Below, one piece after another: positions 11,235 through 22,896 of a DNA stretch of 64,000 nucleotides. Each line of letters opens with the position of its first letter. The stretch's first letter is position 1. The stretch comes from Hyperoplus lanceolatus (Eukaryota > Chordata > Actinopteri > Uranoscopiformes > Ammodytidae). A program made the translations under genes and the position numbers. The stretch covers positions 13,349,001-13,413,000 of the forward strand of contig CM049398.1 in the NCBI GenBank assembly GCA_026929865.2. Direction: 5' to 3'. Below the pieces are notes generated by a model. That model was not told where the DNA came from and searched no databases. It was given only the letters and a program-made list of their open reading frames with translations.

Positions 11235-12427
11235 GGGTGTATTCACACATGGAAAGTCCGTTAGTTCACTTGCTTTGGTCCAGACCAAATAGAATTTGTC
11301 ATATGTCCTGCCTATAACTATTTTCTGTAATAATTTGGAGACACAAGCCACGTAAACTATTGAAGAAAAACACGTGGATTTCAATAAAAAAAAACAATAA
11401 ACACTTAGGGTGTATTCACACTGGGAAAGTCCGCTAGTTCACTTGCTTTGGTCAAGACCAAATAGAGTTTTGATTTTTTTTGTTTGGTGTGGTCCACTTT
11501 CATATTGCCCCTTTTGCAAGTGAACCAGCATTACGAAGCAAAACCACACGTGATCTGAAGTCATTCATTCATTGGACAGACATTCTGGGGTGGAGAGAAG
11601 CAGGAAGAACGAAGTGAAAACTGCAAAATATATCATTGATATAATATGGGGTTAAAAATAATAAAAAGGCCTACATCTAGCCTATAAATAAAGAAGAAAC
11701 ACATCAAATTATTATTGTTTCATATGGTTATAATATGTAGCCCCATGTCAATGCCACGTTATGTGGCTTCTAGCCTACGATGTGAAACATCATTTTTACT
11801 GTATTTTTGCTGCTGGACGCGCGGCTCGCGTGAAGAATAGGCTCAAACTGAAACACAGCTGATTTAGCTGTGTATCAGCTGGGTGTCAGTTCGGCGCAGT
11901 TCAGCACCAAACTGACACGGGGATAGTATTGACGGTCCCGTTGGGAAGAACAATAAAAACACACACTTCATGCAAAGCGCAGCGTGAACCTGTTGGCACT
12001 GTAGGCTACGGGAGACGCTCCTCTCCATCTGATCGCTGATCCGCACGCGTCATTATCAAATGTAATATTTTCGCTCGGGGCTCCCGGTCAAACCACAACT
12101 AATCTTCCTAACAATGGAGACAACAACACTTTCCCATAATGTGAAGCTGATGGCGATTTATTAAAAAAGAAAAGAAAGAAAAGGCGCAGTGCTTCCTGCA
12201 ATTGGGTCGGATCGAGTCCAGCCAAATTCACACCACAAACGAACTGCAGCAGAGTGCGTTTCGAAGCGCATCGAGACCACCTCTTCAGCTGGGTCTCGGA
12301 GCATTTGTTTGGTCCGCCCCCGGGTGCGATTGCTGTATTCACACCTGTCTGAAAGATGCGCACCGAAGGTGGAAGTGCATCTGAGTTCGTTTCAACCGAA
12401 CTAAACACGGCATGTGTGAATACACCC
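11235..12427. mobile_element. PIF/Harbinger-like element, composite copy 2
   Basis: The outer ends GGGTGTATTCACACATG (11235) and its complement (ending 12427) are flanked by a perfect TAA duplication (11232-11234, 12428-12430). A second, inner left end, GGGTGTATTCACACTGGG, starts at 11408. The part 11408-12427 is a full element homologous to copy 1 (2378-3389) in reverse. Between the outer and inner ends lie about 63 bp of element end and then about 110 bp (11298-11407) that match the right flank of copy 1. So the mobile unit has two left ends with foreign sequence between them. No transposase is present. Confidence 0.7.
11298..11407 (-). repeat. Captured flank between two transposon ends
   Basis: Reverse complement of 3390-3498: shared landmarks are AAGTGTTTATTG, CCACGTGTTTTTCTTCAATAG, TTACGTGGCTTGTGTCTCC and GGCAGGACATATGAC. 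At the first locus this lies outside the PIF-like element, in the hAT-like host; here it lies inside the composite copy. Confidence 0.8.
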
Positions 12428-12490
12428 TAAGTGTCCTTGGGCAAATCACTGAGCCCCAAATTGCTTCCCCAAAAAGATCAGGCCGGCTCC

Positions 12491-13680
12491 CTGCTTGGTA
12501 TTCCTTACACTCTTGGTTTACTCAGCTTCTTGTGTTTTTATACACTGTACAATTTCTGCTGAATAACTGAATCACTATGGGTGCGGATTGGTCACAAACT
12601 AAATGAAATAGCAATTCAAATCTTATATCGGATCTGACATTGTTTCATTCACACTAACCATAGCTACTGAACAAATTGAAAAGTCGATTAACTGGAAGGG
12701 GTGGAGAATGATCGAACAAAGACAATTACATACTCTACCTCCCTTTCCAATGACTCCAACCTTGGCTGCTCTCCATTAACTGGTTCTAATCACTCACTTA
12801 CTCATGAAACTTTCTAGATTGTTCAATGCTGAACGCTTGAGGTGGAAGTGGCTGCTTCCTGACATTCAACATAAAAAAAATCTCAACTGGCCCGCTTGGC
12901 TAGTTGATTAGCGTTTTGCTGGCCCCTTGTATATTTTCACTGGCCAGGAAGACAAACTTTTTCTAAATGTTGGTGATAGATTACAATATTTAAGTTCCCA
13001 TTAGATGTGGTTGTTTTTCCTTTTGTTAACGGTGTTCCGAGGAACTTTCGGTTTTTATTCTTTCTTGCACCCCCTTTGGACAAAAGCGGTAGTGTTTTTA
13101 CTTCCCCTGCTGTTGTTCCTGGGTGAGCCTACCCATGACAAAGGCATTAAAAACAATAATATAAAAATAGCATTCTTTGCACTGATGGTCTCGTTTGCTG
13201 TTACATGTAATTTTAACATCAGAGGAAAAATTTGACTGTTTAAGAAATATTTAAAAGTTCCCCGTAGCACCACTAATAAGATTAAATGTTGCTACAAAAA
13301 CGCACCACCTGTATTCAGCCGCCAGTGGGCCAATGACTTGTCAATCAACTTGCACTGCATATAATTTTACTGGCTCCGGGCCAGAAGGCCAGGGGTGATG
13401 GTGAACCCTTCTGTCTGAACAAATAGGTTTGCGAGGGGAATTGTGAGTAAATGTTGAAAGGTAATTAATGATAATTACATATTTTGTACTTAAATTAAAG
13501 GTGAGGTATGCAATATATTTATGTTAATATACGTGGTAAATCGTTCTATATTTATACTGTGATCACGTATATAGTGTGGACGTTTCATAACTCCGATCTC
13601 TCAGTCACCCGCTCTGCATGTAGGTAAAAATCCTTCCCAATGTCCGTTTTGATGGTTTTATCCCAGTGAAATCGGGATAA
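12491..13680. other. No firm feature
   Basis: Contains GGCCCGCTTGGC and GGCCAGG-type motifs near 12890-12950 and GGGCCAGAAGGCCAGGGG near 13380, which look like decayed element ends, but I cannot pair them into a TIR with a TSD. The open frame at 13005-13235 is hydrophobic and unrecognised. Confidence 0.3.
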
Positions 13681-14142
13681 AATCCCGGTGCTGGAAACCT
13701 TAGTTTTCCCTGGTGGAGACGAGACGAGACGGTGTGGATCCTCTGGCAGCATCTGAAGTCGTCCTGCATCCACACTATTTGCGCTTTACTTTAGTATTAC
13801 CATGTAAACATCTGGATAATGATCAAAATCCTTCGTGATTTTTCTCTACTTATGACATCTATTGCAGCATGTCCGTCCTGGGAGAGGGATCCCTTACTCT
13901 GTCAACTCTCACTTTTTTTAATCCCGGTAAAGGGTTTTTTACTGGGAGTTTTTTCTCAGCCGAGCTAAGGGTGTAAGGGCAGGGTGTCATATTGTTTCAT
14001 ATTGTATCATGTTGTGTCATATTGTACCATACTGTATCATATTGTATGGACTGTAAAGCCCATTGAGACAAATGCTATTTGTGATTTTGGGCTATACAAA
14101 TAAAACTGATTTGATTTGATTTGATTTGATTTGATTTGATTT
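13681..14142 (+). repeat. 5'-truncated LINE 3' end with pentamer tail
   Basis: The segment begins AATCCCGGTGCTGGAAACC and ends GGGCTATACAAATAAAACTGA followed by a (TTGAT)n tail (14107-14142). A 3' end of the type 'CTATA-AAATAAA' plus a short tandem repeat is typical of L2/Rex1-type non-LTR elements in fish. A second copy with the same body is at about 36130-36598. No coding part remains. Confidence 0.6.
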
Positions 14143-15531
14143 ATCAGACTTACGGATCTGAGATGATGCAAGATAACTTGCTGCATAAAGACCGCAGTGC
14201 ATTAATGTGGTGGTGATGTAGGGACGAGGGAGGGGACTGCTAACTGCAGTCACTGACAGGAAGTTAGCTAAAATAACCATTTCGCTTACAGCATCTATAC
14301 AGCAATATCACACACCATTTTAATAATTTATGTGAAAAGAGCTTTGTCTAGAAAATGTAATTACAACATGTCAATGTGGTGCTAAGTGATTTAATATGTA
14401 ATGCTGATACAAGGACGGGTAGAGCTGTTAAACTCTCTTTTAATTTTTTCTCCCTCTGTCACTCTAAAAGATACAGACTTAATTGAAAGCCTGTATCTTC
14501 TGTTTACCCTTACGATTTTCCCATGTCAGCTTATGACCTAACTCTTTTGTTGCTTGAAGTAAACACCTTTTTGTGCCAGCAATATTCCACCCATAGTAAT
14601 AGATCAGAGAAAAAATCCCCTCAGTTCCTCAGATGTGGAATTGCTGATCACACCACAGGAGCTAGACCTTGAGCCAGTAATGTTGCAGTGTATGAGGCTC
14701 TCCTCTGCAGATCTGTCCATGTGCAACATCAATGGGCTCACAGCGAAAAGGAGAAAATAATGGGCAGTTTTGCTCTGATTTTAAATGGTCTTCTGATGAA
14801 TCTCTCCTTAAAAACATGTGCTTAATGCTATAGGCAAATACTGGATTTACGTTGGGTAAAAACCTTCAAAGCTTTTTAGGCAGATGCAGTACTGTGACAA
14901 GACTGTTACATCTTAATTCTCTGTTCAACCGTTGTACTATACAGTATACAACATGAAATACATTTTGAGATAGCATAAGTCATCCACCTTAATTGACAAA
15001 AGAAGGAAACATTTAATAATGAATAAGTTGACACAAAGTTTTTTTTCTTGGTAGTAGTCACCCAGTTTATATTCAGCAGTTTAACGTCAAATGGTCATGT
15101 TAAGTGTTCATAGGTGGTTCACAATTGCATTAAGAGTAGTACACAACATTTCCTGGACAGGAAGAAACATGCCACAGAATGATCACATTTGACTCAAAAC
15201 ACATTAAGCAAAACTATTTAGTATGAACGTGTTATCTAGGAGACTGGGTTGCTACTGGCATGTTATTTGAATGTCAAATCAATTACCTTTTTTGTGTGCA
15301 TTTCTGGACAAATATAACAGTAACAACACTGTCATGGTGTGTAAAGAGATTTCACATCTCAACCATGATAAGTGTGTTAATTGCTCTACAGAGTCCCTAT
15401 GCGGTTCAACCAAAACAGAATGAAACACAGAATGATTAATTTTCCCCCTCTTGCTTTACACTGACATCCTATACCAGTGAATGTATACTGTGAAGGCACT
15501 AACAATCACAAGTCCTTAACTCTTTTAACAC
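14143..15531. other. No recognisable feature
   Basis: Non-coding sequence, no motif recognised. Confidence 0.35.
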
Positions 15532-15535
15532 TTAA

Positions 15536-16944
15536 AGCTGCAGTTGATAATTGTAGCCGTTGGGATCCCAACGGCTGTTTTCCCAACACTCTGCTGCTGT
15601 AGCCTGCTGTAGCTGTGAATTCAGTTACCTTGACAGGTGACAAACACCATGTCCGATTCCAAGGTGATTAAACATTAGTAATGATAACTACATACGTACA
15701 TATTGAGCATACATTTTAATCACAGACATACCATATATATTAGCTTAAAATCATTGTAAGTGTTCTGGTAGGCCTAACAAAAGTAGCTGTAACAGCCAGG
15801 CAAGATAGCAAACTAATTGTAACAGAGCGGAGAGGTGTGTGTGTATCTCCTACTAGGCTATCTATGCTCCTGTTCTGACCACAGCTGGGAGGGGCTGCTC
15901 GGGCAGTGTTGCCAACTTAGCGATTTTGTCGCTATATTTAGTTACTTTTCAGCCCCCCTGGCGACTTTTTTTTCAAAACAGCGACAAATCTATTTTTTTT
16001 CTGGTGTAATTGGTGACTTTTTCGCCGAAGCAAATATCACTTTTAACGCTTCTCAACAAGCAGCGGGAGCCTCCTGGCCCGTCCCCCGTCACAGAGCACT
16101 GACAGACGGCCCGGTACTCGCGCAGCAGCCCCTCCCAGCTGCGGTCAGAGCAGGAGATACACCTCTCAGCTCGGGGCTGCTGTGCGAGGAGCGGGCTGCG
16201 TGTCAGTGCTCCCGCTGCTCGTTGAGAAGAGATGATACTTGCTTTGGCGAAAAAAGTCACCAATAACACCAGAAAAAAAAGCTAGATTTGTCGCTTGTCG
16301 CTGTTTTGAAAAAAAAAAGTCGCCAGGGGGGCTGAAAAGTCACTAAATATAGCGACAAAATCGCTTTGAGTTGGCAACACTGATCGCAGGACGAGGGCTA
16401 TATGGGGCCAGCGGCAGGCAGCCTAGGGGCAGAGCAAGGGGACGAGGTCGCGGTCGGAGAGGTCTTGATGTGATAGGGCAAGAAGACATGGCCGGTGTAC
16501 TTTTTTTCAAGCTCTCTCCGTCTCCCTTTCAGCAGTTAACTTTTCAACATTCGTCTTTCCTCATTTTTTTTGCTGTCTTAGCGGTGTTAGTTGTTAGTAT
16601 CCTGGGAATGGTAAATTGAGGGTTTGTTTGTGAAGACATTGCTACTCGCTGTCCGCCGTAGTAGCAGTAGGCTAGTGTCAGACTGCTAGGGTCGTGAACG
16701 CTCACGCAACTGACGCATCAACGTCGTTGCCAAGGTCCCACAGCCAATAAGAACGGAGAATCTGACCTCGCTCTGATTGGTCAAAATTAACATGAGCGGT
16801 GGCAATTTTGGGGGGCAGCACACAGAGGCAGGGGGGAGCAAAGTGATAAAAAAATATTTTCAGACCACTTCACCTACATATAGCTGAATGGCTATTATGA
16901 CAGTTTTGCCAAATATTACAGTAAAAAAACTCTCAACTGCCGCT
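15536..16944. mobile_element. TTAA-flanked element with nested fold-back MITE
   Basis: The ends AGCTGCAGTTGA (15536) and TCAACTGCCGCT (ending 16944) form a 12-bp TIR with one mismatch. Both are flanked by TTAA (15532-15535, 16945-16948), as in piggyBac-like elements. The right half holds a frame with an Arg-Gly-rich run (RGRARGRGRGRRG, around 16430-16465) that is not part of any transposase I know. A hAT-type fold-back unit sits inside at 15904-16382. Confidence 0.65.
15904..16382. mobile_element. hAT-type fold-back MITE
   Basis: It starts CAGTGTTGCCAACT and ends with AGTTGGCAACACTG. The arms stay complementary for roughly 210 bp each (CAGCCCCCCTGGCGACTTTTT, AAAACAGCGACAA, GGTGACTTTTT, GCAGCGGGAG all occur inverted), leaving only a short centre, so nearly the whole unit is one hairpin. 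The flanking octamers (TGCTCGGG, ATCGCAGG) do not match, so the TSD is lost or the insertion was rearranged. Confidence 0.7.
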
Positions 16945-17082
16945 TTAACATCATTTTATAAAAAGCAAAGAAACAACAACATTATTTTATCAAAAGCAAC
17001 TGAAACTCTGCGTCTTCTCTTTGAATAAGTGTAACGGTGGCAACTTTGGCAACAGTTGATGATTTTTCTTGGAATAGTTTAA

Positions 17083-19885
17083 AGCTCACATATTATGCAC
17101 TTTGCTGTCAATTTTATATGGTCTAAGTAGTCCCTAATACTTGTTTTTTTGAAATGTTTGCTGAAAAACCCGTTATTGTCGCAAGGCTCTATACCCTGAT
17201 GTTCCTCTGGTCTCCGGATGACCTATATTGGTGTCTGCAGCCTGCGATCTGGCTGGCCCCTCCCACCTCTCTTCCGGGCCCTCCCACCGTCTCTGCCGTG
17301 CTCTTGTGATACTAGAGAGACACTGCGTGACTGCGAACACAGTGTTTACCCAGAGCGAGGCCATACTTTGAACAGTTTGACATGACCTGACATGATTAAT
17401 TAAAACCAGTGAAAACAGTAGCTTCACAGTTTGATTTCTACAGGAATAATTTCCCACCCTTTGTGGTGTTAAAAACGAGGCATTATTAAACTCCAATGGG
17501 AAAGCTAAGTTAGTGTAATAGAAGCAAACGTTGGGTGCTACATCCGAAGCTACATGTGCGCTAACGGCTAAAAATAACACTCAGATGATTTAAAACCAGT
17601 GAAAACAGTAGCCTCATAGTTTGATTTCTACATGAATAACTTCCCACCCTTTGTGGTGTTAAAAATGAGGCATTATTAAACTGGAATGGGAAAGCTAAGT
17701 TAGTGTAATAGCAAAATGTTGGGTGCTACTCCCGAAGCTACATGCTACACTAGGTAAATAACAGGCAAACAACCATTGAGGAGATTCCTTTTAGTTTCAC
17801 CGATGGAATTACTACACAAGTAGTTCCCTAAGCTTTGTCTCGTTATAAACGCGGCATTATTAAGACTGCTGTGATTAAGATAAATTAGTGGATTATGAGC
17901 AGAATGCTTCTGTGTTGGTTTATGCATGGTTTGCTGCACTACGGGCATCTTGTCGCTTAGCGGGGAAAACAACATGGCTGTCACTCGGAAAATTTTCCAG
18001 AGGATCTCGGGGCCGTGGACCAATAAGAAATGGGGGGGGGAGGTTACCATAGACTCAGGGCTGCCAAGTTTCACCAACAGTTTGGAGTGAGATTTTTTGG
18101 CCGAGGGACCCAAAACCGTGTCCTCTTTCCCACCCAATCATTTTTGCTAGTGTCCTGCAAGTTTACATATTGTTCATAATAAATCAGAAATAAAAGACAA
18201 TTGGAAAATGTGATAAAACATCAAAAATCTTATTAAAATAAACAAATTCATAAATTGCAAAATCGTAGGACAGGTTTTAATTAAACATTGGGTGTGGACA
18301 TATTGTAAGTGGGGGTCTGGGGTCCCCCCCCAGAAAATTTTGAGCATTAAACACTTAATTTCCTGCATTCTGGTGAATTTTTATGAAGCAATGTGTGCCT
18401 TTTCTGCATTCATTTTTATGTAAAGTAAAAGAACATTCACGGTTTCGCTGACACAAATTTAATTGAATAGCCTACAATGCATGTGTAGTGCTTTCAAATA
18501 TCTCCTGTAGCCTATTGTTAAAACATTTGGTTAAACTGTAATAAAGGTAATTATTCTATATGTATTCAACATTGTAGCCTATGGGTTATCCAATTATCCA
18601 ATTTCAATTCACCATTATTATATTAAATCTATGACACTTGATGTCTTCTCAGAACATATTTTTCCCACAGTAACCTCTAAGCTTAGTTACTCAATACAAT
18701 CATTCAATTAATGTTGACAACATTTTAGAACAAAAATGTGTTGGTGTGTCAACCAGCCCAATAACATAATGCAAAACAAGCTTGAATATATCAAGTGAAG
18801 TGACTGATTTGAATTAAGGTGTTCTTACCTCTTTGTTCATTTAATACCGGCGTCCTTGTTCTCATTAATTTTCCATATAATTTGAACAAAGGGCGGGACT
18901 GGGAGGCGGCGGTCTTTTATTAGTTTTGTAGTGTAACGCATGGGGGCGTGGCCGTGGTGGTTTGTCAAGTGGCTGCTGCGGCTACGGGCTGCACACGGCC
19001 ATGGATATTGTCCATGCCATGGACCTATAAAGAAACCGCGCGTGCAGAAAGCATGGCAGAAAGAGGATGTCACGGAACTCAGTCCGTTTAGCTTTTCAAA
19101 ATAAGACTTTCAAAGTAAAAGTACCAAAAAAATAAAATATATATTACGGGGATTCATTTCTCTGCGTGAGAAATTGGAGGTGTGGCGTGTGAGCGTGTGA
19201 ACTGGTTGATATGCCTGTGTCTCAGGGCCAAAGCGTGAGACTTGGCCGCTCTGATAGACTACTGCACGGTGGAAGTTTCTGGTTACTAATGTGGGGGGAA
19301 GCATGGACATATAAAGAAAATATGGGGATTTGGCTGTGCCGACTGTGACGTTATAGTCGGCGAGAATTCGGACTGGAGTATATTGGGGGGGAGGGGTGGG
19401 GGTTTCAAGACTCAAGATGATTTATTTTGTCATTGTACATGTTTCAGAACAACGATAATCTCTTTACAGTTATACCCCGCCAAGAGACATTAACCAAACA
19501 TGGGAGACAGGGGGGATACACTGAAGAGTCGTCTAGCATGCGCTGCGCCCCTTAAAGTAGGAAAGGATAAAGAGAACATCAGGGAAAGACAGGTTAAAAA
19601 AATGCTACTCTCACACTCTACTCCTTATGGGTGCAAAGTGTGTGATTAGTACAAAAACCACCTTGGCAAAATAAGCACATGATAACGCCACAGACAAATA
19701 GCACACGTTGATAAGCACAGAGGTACGGGTTAGGGGTTTATGGGACGGTAGGTTTCAGAAAGGGGGAGAGTGAGAAAAGGAGAGATTGTTATTTTTTTTT
19801 TATTTTGGCAGTCTCTAGGCACACCATGGAACCATGGATATGTTAGAACACATTTAAAAAGTGCATTTAGCATAATATGTGACCT
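17083..19885. mobile_element. TTAA-flanked (piggyBac-like) non-autonomous element
   Basis: The left end AGCTCACATATTATGC and the right end GCATAATATGTGACCT form a 16-bp TIR with one mismatch, flanked by TTAA (17079-17082, 19886-19889). The TIR core CACATATTATG resembles GACATATTATG of the 579-5245 element, so the two probably belong to related families. No transposase is visible. It contains a three-unit tandem repeat at 17402-17910 and, near 19407-19790, sequence like TTTATTTTGTCATTGTACATG that recurs in many fish repeats. It starts only 135 bp after the end of the previous TTAA element. Confidence 0.7.
17402..17910. repeat. Tandem repeat, about 190 bp, three copies
   Basis: The first two units start AAAACCAGTGAAAACAGTAG (17402 and 17592) and share CCCACCCTTTGTGGTGTTAA, GAGGCATTATTAAACT and GGGAAAGCTAAGTTAGTGTAA. 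A third, worn unit (about 17765-17910) keeps the CACAAGTAGTTCCCTAAGC and GCGGCATTATTAAGACT parts. Confidence 0.75.
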
Positions 19886-19889
19886 TTAA

Positions 19890-20856
19890 CATCTGCAGCT
19901 TTTTAAATTACCCTTAAAATATAACGCTAACATAAATGTCTGTTGCATAAGGAGCGTATTGAAAGCATTTATTACATGATCTTTGAAATGTCTTAACATA
20001 TGCATTGGGAAAGATTTACCCATTAATGTGTCACAGTCTGTCTACATGTTAACCTTAACATTACATTACTTACATTTTTTTTCTCTGCTATTAATGTGAA
20101 ACAAACATATTTTGCAACACCAGCTTCAGCCAAACTGACAACTAGAAGAGAGACAATATTTTAAAAACAAGGATATTCTTTTTTTCTTAGTCTGATCTTC
20201 TGATCTCTTTGCAGAGATTGTTTGGAGCTCTGCTGATATTGGTCATGGAGAGCCGCCTCAGTAACCGTATCCACAGTTGCAGTGCTGCATAACACTAGCT
20301 ATTGAATATTGAATGATCCGCCCTTAGGGAAATTAATGGGGTATCACAGCAAACAGGCTCTATCAGAAGTCTGGTTAAAATGACAGTGGCAGGAAAGAAG
20401 GGGAAAAAGCAGCCGTGGGTCAAATCGCTGAGCATACTTAGTGTTATCTATTGAAGTTGCAGGGCTGTAGGTGCCCAAGGCTCGACTCCACTTCCCGCTC
20501 TCTTCCTGTGTACACATTTGGCTCTTGTTGAAAGAGCAAAAACAGCTGTTTAACCTGAAGCACTATTGTCCAACTGAGGGATTTGTGGTAAAAGGACAGA
20601 GAGAGACAGTTGTCGCAGTCAGTATGTGAATACGCCACATTCACTATAAAACCATTATGCCAGCTGAACAGCTGCTTTCAACCTATAACTTTGTAAATGT
20701 AAGTTTATTGCAAGATCCCCGAACAAAGCATGCCCTTTGAGAGAGGTCAGTTAGCTCGAAACTAATAATATTAAACAAGGTTTTCCATGTCTAGGGCGGA
20801 TACGGTATACAGTATACATCCCTATTGGACAGCTGTAATAATGGAAACCTGCATTG
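19890..20856. other. No recognisable feature
   Basis: Non-coding sequence with no element ends recognised. Confidence 0.35.
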
Positions 20857-20896
20857 TCAGGGAGAGAGGCTTGGCCATCCAAGCCTCTCTCCCTGA
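20857..20896. repeat. Perfect 18-bp snap-back palindrome
   Basis: TCAGGGAGAGAGGCTTGG (20857-20874) and its exact complement (20879-20896) surround a 4-base loop CCAT. It does not lie at the end of any element I can see. Confidence 0.9.
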
Positions 20897-22894
20897 TGTG
20901 CGGCGAGGTGGAAACAAGACATTGTGTGTTTACAATTTTATTTCTCTACTGAGGCCTAATGAGAAAACACAGCAGGAGAAATGAGTGTGGAGCCTCAAGG
21001 CAAATAGTGTATCTTTGGAGACCATATCATTAGAAACATATTTTGTAATTCAGGCAAATGATTTTTATTACAATATAATATGATTGCGGTATGAATTTAT
21101 GCGTTGTAATGTGTTCATGACTTCATCCAGAACATAATCAGCTAAGAAGTGTGCACAGAAAAGGAACATTTTACGGTAATAAGTGATTTGTTTGCATCCA
21201 GCAAGTCTTCGGCACAATCCGGCTTGTTTACTTTGACTACTAATTATTTGGTCTTTATAGCGCATTTGGTGTGTGCTACACAGGCTCCCAGGACTGTGCC
21301 GTCTCCGAGCAGCCAGCATGGACATGTGGCCAACCCATTGGTATTGCATGGTGAGGGGTGGAGCTTATTTTCATGCGGCCCGTAGGCAGGTTTCCCTGTC
21401 CACACAGTACAAGCGGCGAACAAGATTGTGTCTCTGCAAAAATTTTCTGGATATCAATCATAGGCTCATACTTATCTTTAGACCATATACTATTAAAATG
21501 GAAGTTTTCTCATTTCAAAACGCCACCTCAAGCGTTTTATTAGCCCAACGGCTTTTAACGGCTTTCAGTTTGTTTTCGCCAGGCTAGATGCTACAGAACG
21601 AGAATGATTCTACTCCCGCCTCCAGTCCGCTACGCTTGCCGCCCTCTTTCTTGATAGGTCCATAATGCAGCTACGTCCATGCTACGTCATGCTTCCGGGC
21701 CGCATGGAATTTCCGGCTTATACTTCCTTGTTGCGTCTCTGCGCCAATGAGCAGCTTTCATAGGAATAAATGGGCGCCGTGTTTCAATCCAGTGTCCATT
21801 TCTTTATATGTCCATGGTGCTACAGCTGTCGTTGTTTTGCGATGCGGCCGGCATGTGATGAACTCAAATCACCAAATGAAAAACCAAGCTTGAAAAACGA
21901 GGCCGCTGTTCAAAATACTTTGACCATATCTACAGGACTAAACGTGAAAGCACATGGTGATCTCTGTAGATTACATATTGCTCATTAGTGAACTGTTCAG
22001 TTCAATAAAGTGTCACGCCATTGAACACAAGTAATGCATAAATCAGCGGCTGCCCTTGGGGGTTGACTCACCCTCTGCCCTGCAGTCTTCCCCTGTGATT
22101 CAGGCTGCTTTGACATTCACCCGCCTGACCTCACTGGTAAAGTAACAGACCAGTAGCTCTAACCTTTACTCAACCCATGATTTAACCGGCCTGTCTGCAC
22201 TGATAACACACTTTATCAGAGTCGCCTCAGAAAAAGGAGATGAGGGTTGCTGCTCTGTGGCACTGCTGTGCTGAAGTCAGGCCTTTAGTCACTGCCACCC
22301 ATCCTCCGTGAGTTAACCGGCATCCTCCTTTTATCTCAGCCATGGTGGCCTCTATTCCATACACCCACTGAACCCTAACACTCATCTATTCTACAGCACA
22401 AAACCATGGCGTAGAGCCTTGAAACTCACCCATGTGAACTCACACAATGGCAGCCTCCAGATCCATCTTGTCAGGTGTCCTTTCACTGAAGCTGTCTTCA
22501 TCATTGGGCTTCACTGTGATTGGAGGCTGTCATTTTGATTAAAGGACTGAATGACAAACGCTTGAATACTTCAGACTAGATTGAAGTTCTACACAACAGA
22601 TGTAACTCTTGCCACAATGGCACACTGATTAACCGCACAACTCATTTCAATAATTACTTTCTACAGTTGAGCACAATCATATGAAAACATTGTTTCGTAT
22701 TACAGACCTTGTAACTCTGCTTAAAATAGAGAAGTAGATCACCTTTGTTAGCAGCACACAGTTAAACATTTATTTTAATATTTTATATAAACTAATAAAG
22801 ATGTCATACATTAATAATATTGTTGACTATGCAAATGTGTACAATACCAATTAATATTAGTTGGACATTTCTATGAACATATTTTAACCTATTA
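20897..22894. other. Mostly unassigned, one dispersed-repeat motif
   Basis: TTTCTTTATATGTCCATG (21799-21816) is the exact reverse complement of 19302-19319, so a decayed dispersed repeat probably lies around 21.6-22.0 kb. The rest has no motif I can name. Confidence 0.35.
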
Positions 22895-22896
22895 TA

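Larger units (their letters stand above)
11180..12490 (+). repeat. tRNA-like SINE split by a PIF-like element
   Basis: The left piece (about 11180-11231) contains GGTTGGTAGTTCGATCCCAA, a B-box-like motif. The right piece (about 12431-12490) reads GTGTCCTTGGGCAAATCACT and then GAGCCCCAAATTGCTTCCC. In fish these two pieces normally adjoin in tRNA-derived SINEs; the same GTCCTTGGGCAAGAC motif appears on the minus strand in the SINE at 49.9-52.2 kb. The insertion at 11235-12427 separates them and leaves a TAA on each side. Exact SINE ends are not clear. Confidence 0.55.

Noticed and set aside
16371..16619. Arg-Gly-rich open frame as an RNA-binding protein
   Set aside because: The RG run is short and sits in the right half of a TTAA element, with no further domain and a hydrophobic chance tail.
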